From the NCBI GenBank assembly GCA_963556255.1, contig OY744605.1, positions 6,319,122 through 6,383,121 on the forward strand: DNA of 64,000 nucleotides, written 5' to 3'. Positions 21,530 through 47,400 of this stretch are shown piece after piece. The position numbers were made by a program, and so were the translations under genes. The number at the start of each line of letters is the position of its first letter. Within the stretch, counting starts at the first letter, position 1. The notes beneath the pieces are model-generated. The model searched no databases and was not told the origin of the DNA. It saw nothing but the letters and a program-made list of their open reading frames with translations. The DNA is from Allolobophora icterica (Eukaryota > Annelida > Clitellata > Crassiclitellata > Lumbricidae).

Positions 21530-22294
21530 ACTATATAAGTTGGTGCTTCAATTGAACCCAAAAGAAATAAAAAAACATAATCTGCTTGAGCTGACTGGTA
21601 AGAAAGCATTATCCACTAAGCAAATGACAACAATTCATATACCACTAACTGCTCGAAATTAAAATCAAATTCTGCATCAACATTCATATTTATTGGTGAA
21701 AACAATAATTATACAGAATCGCTCATAAAGTTACAGATCATAGCCTTGCCAAGTTGCCAGTATGCCCAAACGTCACCCATATAGAGCCTCTATGGAACCC
21801 ATGTATAGAGCCCATATGGGTCCCATATTAGACCCATACAGAGCCCATAAGGAACCATATAGAGCCCATATTGGTTTCATCTAATGCCCATGGATATCCG
21901 GCCGGGACCAAAGCATGGCGAGTAAAATAAACATTTAATCGTGCTTGGCCACAGTACTTTACGGTATACAGAATCATACAGGGTGCCACATCAATATTCG
22001 GAACAACATTTACAATAAACTGGGAGCATTGCACCACAGATGTAATATCAGTGACTAAGAAACAAGTTTCACTAGTCACCCAAAGTCCAACCAAAGTTAT
22101 ATGCAAACTGGACCATGCAAAGTCCAGCCACTCTGGCTTGAACACGCCAAGCTACAGCTCAACATCTCTGCATTTTTTCAAAGCATGTTGGCTTGTAAGC
22201 GTTGAAAGAAATCCTGATATGTCGAATAGGCGTTGGCAAAGTGCCAGAAACAACAGCTATGCAGCGAATAAATGCAGCAGTCGTATTTAAGAAC
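21530..22294. other. No gene recognised
   Basis: Unique-looking AT-rich sequence. A short imperfect repeat of ATAGAGCCCATATGG units lies at 21775-21875. Open frames occur on both strands with no homology that I recognise. Confidence 0.4.
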
Positions 22295-22302
22295 TCTATA
22301 TA

Positions 22303-22463
22303 CAGGGCCGGCCCTAGTCCAATTGGCACCCCAGGCAAAGATTACATTAATCATTGCAATTTTAAAAATTGCTAAAAAGCGAAAAACATAAAACTTAACA
22401 CATTTTTGTGAAAATGGCGCCCCTAGCTTTTGGCGGCTCTGCCTGTGCCTAGGGCCGGCACTG
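22303..22463. mobile_element. hAT-like MITE, CAGGGCCGGCC type
   Basis: Left end CAGGGCCGGCCCTAG; right end CTAGGGCCGGCACTG, its near-perfect inverse. Flanks are tctatata (22295-22302) and tctatatg (22464-22471), 7/8 identical. A lone left end of the same type (CAGTGCCGGCCTTAGGG) lies at 20310. Confidence 0.88.
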
Positions 22464-22471
22464 TCTATATG

Positions 22472-22906
22472 ACAAGATAAAGAAATTTTGCTATAATGAC
22501 TCGAGATAAGGTTTTCTAGAAGCATGTAAAGCCAGGCAGCACATTAAGAGATAATGCTGAAAACATAAACATCTAGTGCTACACTGCACGTCTTGTAGGG
22601 CGAACAATACAGCGTGTCAAGTTAATGGCTTTGGGGACAACACACTTTACGCAGAATGGCACGTAATTCTGGAGCTGCTGAATGAGTTCATACTTTGCTT
22701 CTCAAGTAAAGCGGATAACATTCGATTAAAATCGTTAAAATGCAAACTGGCTGTTTTAAGGCCCCATTTCAGGAATATCACCATCGCATCAAATAACTCA
22801 TTCGCAAACTGTTGCATCATTGTACACCCGAAATTCGTTAAAATGCTCCCTTTAGAAGCCATGTCAAGAGCAGCCTTTATAAGGCAACTGTGTTTTAATC
22901 AGGTAA
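22472..22906. other. No gene recognised
   Basis: Open frame of 121 codons on + (22576-22941) runs into the adjacent transposon. There is no recognisable domain and no splice context, so it is not called as a gene. Confidence 0.4.
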
Positions 22907-22914
22907 GTTTTCAC

Positions 22915-23229
22915 CAGGGACGTCATTTCAGCGGGGGGTGAGGTATTTCAGCGGGGGGGGGTAGGGACGTCATTTGAGTACTTATTACATTATGTAATAA
23001 GTGTATCGATGAACCTGAGCGTGGATCAATTGCTTTTGAGGGTTCATAAAATTAATGCGCTTTACGAAAGTCCAGATATATACATACATACGATAGTCTA
23101 TAATTTGAGGCTGACTTGGTTGGCAGCGACCGTCTTCTTCCTCCTTTTCTTATTCCATCCTTTTTCCTTTTTTTTCAAAAATCAAAGGGGCAAATCCCCC
23201 CCCCACCGTCCTCCCAATTGACGTCCCTG
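22915..23229. mobile_element. hAT-like MITE, CAGGGACGTCATTT type, copy 1
   Basis: The left end CAGGGACGTCATTTCAG and the right end (inverted CAGGGACGTCAATTGGGAGG) are flanked by a perfect 8 bp duplication gttttcac (22907-22914, 23230-23237). Subterminal G-runs lie on one side and C-runs on the other. No transposase. Confidence 0.9.
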
Positions 23230-23237
23230 GTTTTCAC

Positions 23238-24990
23238 AGTGGAGTTAAATGTAGGATCCATGTCTCGATAACATTATGTCAGAATTAAAAATGTACAGTG
23301 TCTGGTGCATTGTGTCCCAACCTGGGTTCCACGGCACCCAAGGATGCCGTGAACCTGCACTAGGGGTGCAGCAGCTAGATGGCATAACCATAATATTTGC
23401 AGCCTTTTCTGCCTAAAATTAGAAAACTACTGATTATCACAACTGACATACACTTAAAAAACTTAAAGTAGTGTAGGAATAGTCCAGTATTGCAGTTGAA
23501 TACAAAGAACATTGCTCGTCATTAAAATACAGAACAGGAAGAAAACTGAAACTGATGCCAGGTGCCATTGACTGAACGACTTATAGTAAGCTTGGAAATT
23601 TAGTAAAAAAAAGATTGGTTGGAAAAATGTGAACCACAGCTCTGGTGTAAAAGACAATGCATTGTAAGGAGTGTATCGGAATTTCAATTGTAAAGAGGCT
23701 TTGTTATATTAGAATTTGCACTGTAAGGAGTCTCCACTGTACAAGCATCCTAAACAGCAACCTAATACAATCGAATCCATAGCATGTACGATAATGCATA
23801 CACATGTATGTTAACATCATTTAATTGATATCTAAGCATATACACATACATGCATTTTTATATATGCATACCAGTCCATGCATAATCAATGAACACAGAA
23901 ACTTTGCTTAATAAATATTTATATATACATCCATATTTGTTTATACATACCAGCGTGCATATATATACATATATATATATATGACTGATTCTACATATGC
24001 ATTTGTGTGTGTGTGTGTGCATGCGTGCGTGTGTGTGTACCAAGTAACAACTATGTTCGTAAATATCAAGCCGCATTTGTCGATACATAGTCATAAAAGC
24101 TAGACTTGTCTAAGAAATAATGCGCTTTCAACAACTAAAAATAACAATCCTATACAAAGAACAGCAATATACACGTACATATGTGACTTTCCATAAAGCA
24201 CCCTATATAATGCCAACGAACAGTAGATCATTTGTAGCTGCTGGAGAGGAGAACGAAGATCATCAGATCTAAAGGCTGAAACTAACAATAATAATAATCA
24301 TAATAATAATAATAATCATAATAACTCGCACTCAAGCGTTTGTGGTGGTTGCCTTAGAGACCAGCAGTGCAAGGAACAAGGAAGAACTGGAGTTCAGCAC
24401 AGGATTACTTCGTCCATTTCCTTGCTCAAATATCATGAGACAATAGGAAGACTACTTTCCTCTTCCATCGCTTATCTATGGCTATCCAGTGCTTTTTCCA
24501 GCACCTGTTCCACCGACACAATAGCCATTCCAGAACAATGCTCCCGTAATATATGTAAATAATAATAATTTATAATAATAGTTTGAATAATTAGTCTGTT
24601 TGACAAGTCTGTTGGTTTGATGAAGAAATAAATGATCATAATTAAAACAAAATAATAATAATATTCTTTCCTTGGTCGTACAGCAGTTCAACTTCAATGC
24701 AATTCACTACAAGGCACTTTCAGAGCACCAGACCTCAGCCAAGACTAGCCATAACAGATCAAACAACTCTCTCAACTAATAGTAACAGTCACTCAACTAA
24801 TAGTAATAGTATTAATGATAATTAATTAGCAGCATTAATGACAGTACCCAATGATAACAATAACGTTGCCACTACTAGCCTGACGGATCACTCTACATCT
24901 GGTAAAAATATAACAAATATATAAACACAGAGTCGGTAAGATTTGAGTAGTGGATTATTATTTATTATTATTATTATTATTATTACACAT
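23238..24990. other. Non-coding, short repeats only
   Basis: Contains a possible lone hAT end (CAGTGTCTGGTGCATTG near 23299), TATATACA-rich sequence at 23800-24010, and short (AAT)n runs at 24285-24325. No exon recognised. Confidence 0.4.
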
Positions 24991-25135
24991 TTATTAAGTG
25001 CCACTATTCAACAACCAGGCATCAATCGATGGTGCTGAGCAATTGCGAGTGAAGGACTTGCTCAAGGTCCCTACACAGTAACCATCTCAGGGAAGGAGAC
25101 TCATACTCTAAGTTACAGGCCAAGCATACTAATCA
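24990..25135 (-). mobile_element. SINE S2, reverse orientation
   Basis: Contains ATTAAGTGCCACTATTCAAC, CAATCGATGGTGCTGAGCAA, GGACTTGCTCAAGGTCCCTA and ACCATCTCAGGGAAGG, the reverse of the S2 order at 14550. Confidence 0.8.
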
Positions 25136-25980
25136 ATCAAATTAATTAATTAATTAGACTATATGAAATATCAGTAACATTAATAAATTAGTGTAGTAAT
25201 ACCATTGAGATTCGTTTCAGAGCAAAAATAGTAAATTTTAGTAACAGCTTAAAAAGAATGGATTTCCCGAGCACTTTTGAGTGTGCCACAATACAGCCTT
25301 GAGTTAGAATTGTGCTATTTTCGATAGAGAAACTCTTCACAAAGTCTTTCTGGACCCAACAATTACTAATAAAACATGCTTGGCAAATCTTTGTACTATC
25401 ATTCACGGCAAACTGTTCTTGGTAAAAAATTTCCTTCCAAGGTGGTCTCTGTAAAATTACTCGAAACAAGATTTTTCCTAAACAAACCTCGAAATTTTAA
25501 TCCTTCACATTACACCGAATTCGAAAGTGTCAAGTAGATTCAGCTCAGCCCTGATAATCGTGGTCAGCTGCACCCAAAGGTATGGTCCATGGTGAATAAA
25601 TCGTAGGAGGTGCAACCGTGACAACAGCAAGGCAACATGAGAACTGCAACCATATATGTTGCATATGCGTTGCATTGCTTGTTGTCCAGGAATATCTTGA
25701 GGAATGGTAAACGAATTTTCCCAAGGATTCGTACAGAAATTTGTTAAGGAAATGCCAATAAACCTCTCCAGGGAATGCACCATAGATCGAATCTCTGACC
25801 AAGAGTTGAAAGCCATATACTTTGCCACTTTGCCACCAAGAGAAAAAATCAAAACTCTCTTAAAAACTTAGAACATAAGAAACTCATCCAACGATAAATA
25901 CAAACAATGCAAGTCAGAAAATGCAACAGAAACATCTGGTTATTAAATGCAATATTTTTGCCTTAGTTTTCTATTATTAT
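25136..25980. other. No gene recognised
   Basis: Two overlapping minus-strand open frames of 85-115 codons (25505-25852) and one of 93 codons (25188-25469). None shows a known domain or conserved splice sites. They could belong to an untranslated region or a decayed element. Confidence 0.35.
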
Positions 25981-25981
25981 T

Positions 25982-26110
25982 ACAAACGTTTTCAGGTCAC
26001 CCAGAAATGTGAATCTGAGGCGCGGTTAGTCAGTCACCAGGTGAAGAGCTGTTTGAATGTTTGAAAGGCGATGAGTAATAATGAGTTTTAAGGCGTTTCT
26101 TAAAGTTTTA
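25982..26110 (+). repeat. Family E repeat, partial
   Basis: Has GTTAGTCAGTCACCAGGTGA and TTTTAAGGCGTTTCTTAAAG, colinear with the copy at 2840. Its intact CAGTCACCAGG junction serves as an unoccupied relative of the insertion site at 40.86 kb. Confidence 0.75.
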
Positions 26111-26189
26111 GTATTTTTAGTAATTTAAAAAAATTCTGTTTATTTGGACCTGCCCTTTACATCTCGGGACAACCCCTCTGACATGACTG

Positions 26190-26445
26190 ACACAGCATTC
26201 GTGAATAACCTGGTGCCCTGCGTTTAGCTTTATAAATTTAGAGTTTACGATTACTATTATTTCCACTGTTCGACTATTTATTAATACCAGTAATGATGAC
26301 ATGACATTGTTCCTTATCAACAAAACGAAAAAAAAGAGTCCTTAACGCTAACCACATATCTCCAAACATTCTTCTGTCCTGGTGAGATTTCAACCCCACA
26401 ACCTCTGGGCTGACAGTCCAGCAGGGTAATCACTAGAATATCACG
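26190..26445 (-). repeat. Family B and SINE S1 fragments, reverse
   Basis: At 26195-26260, CGTGAATAACCTGGTGCCCT followed by TTTATAAATTTAGAGTTTAC is family B in reverse. At 26375-26445, GAGATTTCAACCCCACAACC and CAGTCCAGCAGGGTAATCAC is the S1 head in reverse. Confidence 0.65.
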
Positions 26446-26794
26446 TAACTTCAATATAATGTATTTTGAATACCTGGTAATCAATAATAAACTGAAGCTC
26501 ATATATCCCTCGTTTGAACAACTAAGACTTGAAGACATCATGGCAGAGTCCGACCCACATTGCAACAGTCAACGTAATCACAGCAACATCTGTACTGATT
26601 ACCACAAAAGTAAAGTTTTTTGGTGATTAACACTTTAATAACGGGAGCATACTAAGTGACTTGGAAACCAATGCAGCTCGTCGTTAAAGTGTTAATATAC
26701 CATTGGAAACCAAAAAACATCGCTTGCTGTTAGTTCACAACTTCTCAAGTGAGCTCAGTAGAAGGCTTCTACCTGTTACAAGTCAGTATATTAT

Positions 26795-26975
26795 TAAGCA
26801 TTTACTAAGCACCACTACTTAATAACCAATCATCAAGCAGTTGTCAGTGAAGGACTTGCTCAAGGTCCCTACACAGTAACCGTCTCAGGGAAGAGATTCA
26901 AACCTGTACTATCCGCGTTACAAGGTGAGTACTCAACCAATTGGCTGTCGTGTCCCATAACCACTACAACACCTG
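26795..26975 (-). mobile_element. SINE S2, reverse orientation
   Basis: Same block order as 24990, including CAAGGTCCCTACACAGTAAC, CGTCTCAGGGAAG and the tRNA-like part ending TTGGCTGTCGTG. Confidence 0.8.
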
Positions 26976-26979
26976 ATCA

Positions 26980-27980
26980 AGACTCAGACCTGCTTTACAA
27001 CAATCGGTAGAACCACTGAAATGTCAACATCTGTGCCGATTGTGGCAAAAACGAAACCAAACGAAAACTCCTTTTAACATTATCTACAGGAGAGTCACGT
27101 TGTGACGATTTCGTGTTACGACATCACGATTCAAGGCAAATTCGTTCTGGTATCCTTGTTACAAGAAGCTTCAGTTTTTAAATCTATTACTAAAACTTAA
27201 ACCTTAACTTGAACATCTTCTCAATGCTGCCTTGGTACGCCACAGCAAGAATAACAATTCATCCAAGCTGCACTTTAAAAAGTGTTCATGCTTAATAAAG
27301 CCACTATGTGTCGCATAGTGGCACTTACGAGAGTACCCGTTTCTGTTTCATAGGACCATTAGCTGACAATGGCTGAATTCCAAGGTCCTGGACAGGGGGC
27401 CAGCGCATTGCAGGACTTGCGTTACATCACACCCCTTTATAAGGGGTGTGTTCATAAGGAGATGCCACCAGACAAGGTGAATGCTCAACAAGCTGGTAAC
27501 TGTATGTGCAGAAATTCTGCAATTTTGAAGTAAAATGATAAGTCAGTTTTTTGTTCAATGGTCGAACTTTTTAAGGAAATCCGTCAAGCTGCTCAAGCAA
27601 TATCATAATATAATAAAAAAAGTCTCAAAGTCAAACGGCTTTCATCACTTTGCTTTCGAGGCCAAACAGCGCTTACAAGACAGAAGGTTAAGAGAAATTC
27701 TCCAAGGTCACACGAACCATTCGAGACAACAGCAAACTAGAGAAGCCACAGCAGGGAAGGAATAGCAAGAAGCAAGAATAGGCAACTTTATAAGAATTAC
27801 AAGTGAGATTGGGATGGGAAAAATCTTGCAAATATCGACAGGCTCTGGAGAAACAAATGCCAAGCGAAGAATCAGTAACACATCGAATACATAAAGCGCC
27901 TGCAGACAACGGAAGAAACGTCGACAGATGAAGGAACAGAAAAACGCGACACTGAGAAATCATAGCACATTACTCGTCAA
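26980..27980. other. 3' flank of hyccin; no further gene seen
   Basis: Mostly unique sequence. Holds a short perfect hairpin (27302-27324). A 76-codon + frame at 27535 looks accidental. The hyccin 3' UTR should occupy the right part, but no polyadenylation signal stands out. Confidence 0.35.
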
Positions 27981-44095
<16,115 letters not shown>

Positions 44096-44439
44096 AAAGT
44101 TATTTTGTAATGTAATTTCTTTCACAATATTTTAAAACCCTAAGCAAAAGCTATATTGGTGATCTAGTCTAATTGCAACACTGAATAGAGAACAAATAGG
44201 TTGAGCGGAAATTTGATTAAAATTGTTGATTGATCACGATAAAGGAAATCAAGTCTAGAGATAAAACAGATTTACACAAATAGTTCCATAAAAAAATATA
44301 ATTTAAAGAGAAAGCACTTTCTGGCATAAATGAAAACAAAGTTTGCCAAATAAATTTGTAAACATGCCATACCTTTGAGTTTCATACTTACGCCACCTTT
44401 TCTTGTTTGGTACCAAGGATTTAAGTTCTTTGGTCTAAG
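44096..44439. promoter_or_regulatory. Probable bidirectional promoter of hyccin and MRPL10
   Basis: The hyccin ATG (44095, minus) and the MRPL10 ATG (44440, plus) are divergent and 344 bp apart. No other gene lies between. No TATA box is at a convincing distance from either start. The interval is AT-rich and contains a 60 bp block partly repeated in MRPL10 intron 3 (46380-46440). Inferred from gene layout only. Confidence 0.6.
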
Positions 44440-47400
44440 ATGGAGGCGCTAGCATGTTTTAGAGGTTGTTTAATTAAATTTATAAATCATTCTTTACTCT
44501 AGTTTGTTAAGAATTATAGTTTATTAAATTTGTTGTCGTCATTAGTTTTACACTTTCACATATCTTACGTAAACTAATCCGTCATAAAGAAATTGCATCT
44601 TAGGAATGTTGGCTAATGCCGGGTCCCAGCTTCGGAGGCTGTGTGGGGCCATCGAAGGAGATTCCTCAGCTGGTGGTGATAACTGCTATGAGCCCACTGA
44701 AGTGTTTCCTAGCCTGTATTTAGAGCCTCTAACTAAACACTCGATAACCTTGAAGTCTCCTTTCTTGATCTGGAAACCGGACTCATACCTCCTTTGGACT
44801 ACTCAGGAACACTCTGAATTGACGGTGCGCTCGTGAATAAGCTGGTGCCCTGCGCTTGGCTTTCGAGTGGCGCTTTAGAAGTTTGGAGATTACGATGTGG
44901 TAATGATTGTAATGCATTGTCAGTAAACCCATATTCTGAATAAGGCCAATGTTAAGTTTATGCGGTAAGCATCGATTGGACTACAATCTTTAGTTTTGAT
45001 TTCCGTTGCACAGTACAGTATTCTTGTTGCAGCTTAGTCCTGTTGTAATACTAGATTACACTTCTGATCGTAAATGGCTTGAATACTAATCATACACTTA
45101 GAGCATGAAGTGCATTTCATACAGGAAATTGTAGAACTTCCAAAAGGTGCTATATAAATGCCAAAATCAGAATGTAATCTTTTTGGCAGAGACTACCCCT
45201 GACTGGTTATTGAGCGAATTGCATTATGGGATGTGGCTGGTAGGTAGCAGCGCTCTATTGGAGTGAAGTCTGTGGTTACCTTATTGTTTATATACACAGG
45301 CACCCAGTCTTCGCATTTACCCTCTTAAGCTACGTAAATATTCTGATACATACGTTTAGAAGCATGTAAATCTATAAAGAATTACTTTAGCGTACAATTT
45401 GGTTTTAGGGAAGATCAAGATCCCATTGTTGATTCCGTTTCGTACAAAGTTCAACACGAAACGCATCAAACCAATTCACCTTGAACGCCGTATATTAGAG
45501 GCGGTAACTCAGCCGATCTATCGCGAGCGGCTGTACGACCCGAGCAAGACCTGCTCAATTCTTGTGAAGAAACAACAGGAAGCTACGCAGATCAAAAAAT
45601 CATCTGAACTGGTATCATATATGCAATTTCAAACCGTGGATTTAGTTTTGTGCAATAAATTAGCAGTTGCTTTAATTTAACTTACATTTGTATGATAAAT
45701 GAGTAGGTATCTTCATACAATATATGAGAAGTTACCTTAATTTAAAAAATTAAATCATGTACCTTCATTTAATAAATGAGTGGCTACCTTCATATAATAA
45801 CAAGCAGTTACCTTCATAAAATAAATTAGCAGTTACCTTCATTAAGAACAAGCAGTTACCTTCATGCAATAAATGAGCAGTTACCTTCATGCATTAGCTG
45901 AGCACCCGAGCAGTTACCATTTGCAATAAATAAATGGTTTACCTTTGTGTAAGAAATTGACAATTACCTTCATGCAACAAATAAGCACTCGCCTTGCTGC
46001 ATTAAACAAGCAGTTACATCCATTAATTAACGATTATTTTCGCAAAGTAAGAGTGCTTCCTTCAACTATTTTCATATATAATAACTGCACAATTGCTTTG
46101 TAGGAGAATCGGTACGAAAGCTTCCTGATTCGTGAGGCGTGGAAGGTTCTCGATGCGAGCCAGATGGTCATCGCGTTTCAAGCGGACTCCGTGGGAATGA
46201 GAAGACGAACAGCGATACACAATATCTTTTACCCAATTGATCTCCTGCCAATCTATTTTCCACACGAAGTTATTAGGTCAGTTCAAAATGCCGCGTGTTC
46301 CGCATATTTGGTCCATTGTCTCATAAACACCATATTACAAGACAACACAGTATAACTGTAATTAACTGTAATTAATTTCTAAACATGCCATCCGTTTGAA
46401 TTTCGTACTTACTCCACCTATTCTTTGGCACCAATGCCTTCCGTACAAAATTCAGAAGTGCACATTGAAGCTGGACAGTACTAGTTTCCAGTGTGTAATG
46501 ACATCTTATGGCTGCCAGCTCCGCTCATGTTTCCCTCTTTTATCCAATCTTTGGACTGGCATTACCAGAGTATGGACAGTAGCTGAGTTACAAATTCAAA
46601 CTTCAGAAGAGCACACTGAAGTTGGGCAGATAGTCTTCGAGTTCTCTACAGTTGGGCAGATTCAAATGTCCAATAGCACCACTTCTCGACAGGTGGGCTT
46701 TTTCTTTCAGTTTCTTGTATCCATCCATTTTCATCCAGTTTAGCAGCATCTGTCAAAGTCTTCCTCTCGTTCTCTTTCTTTCCGTTCTTCCCTCTATGAT
46801 AGTTTCCGGAGGGAGTCTCTTCGTAGTTTGTGACCAATCCACTTCCTCTGTCTCCATCTTCTTGTTACCATGAGAGATCTTTTCTCTCCAGCCTTTTGTA
46901 GTACCTCTTCCCCCAGAGCTGTAGTGGTAAAATTAGAGGTGAGTATACGCTACTGGTTAGTTTTCCTAAACAAATTAGAGGTGGCATACGCTACAGTATT
47001 TTGTGAGTATACGCTACAATTTGAATATAAATAGATATAAATATTTTGTGAGGTGAGTATACGGTCTCTAGAGGTGAGTATGCGCTGTATAACAGTGTAT
47101 ACCCGCATATACCTCGACTACAGCCCTGCTCTTCCCTTGTTTTATATTCTCTCCAACTAACTTTTCCATCCTGCACCATACCCATGTCTCAAATGCGTCT
47201 AACATTCTGATGTCCTCCTTTCTGATTGTCCATGTTTCTGAGCCATACAGTACCACACTCCATATAATTGTTTTTGCCAGTCTTTTCTGTAGGTACATAT
47301 TCAGTCCACTCTCATGAGCTCTTTTCTCTTCATAAAAGCGTATTTACCCATTGCTATCCTTTTTCTTTGATTATGGCATTTTACATCTGTTATAACCACA

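Noticed and set aside
22576..22941. 121-codon plus-strand frame
   Set aside because: It runs into the MITE at 22915 and has no recognisable domain.
25188..25852. Minus-strand gene downstream of hyccin
   Set aside because: Overlapping frames compete, none shows a domain, and no consistent splice pattern was found.
44606..44700. Alternative MRPL10 first exon (MLANAGSQLRRLCGAIEG)
   Set aside because: It could join in phase and looks somewhat like a presequence, but its donor (CTG|GTGGTG) is weak and it runs into a LINE 3' end; the ATG at 44440 is preferred, not proven.
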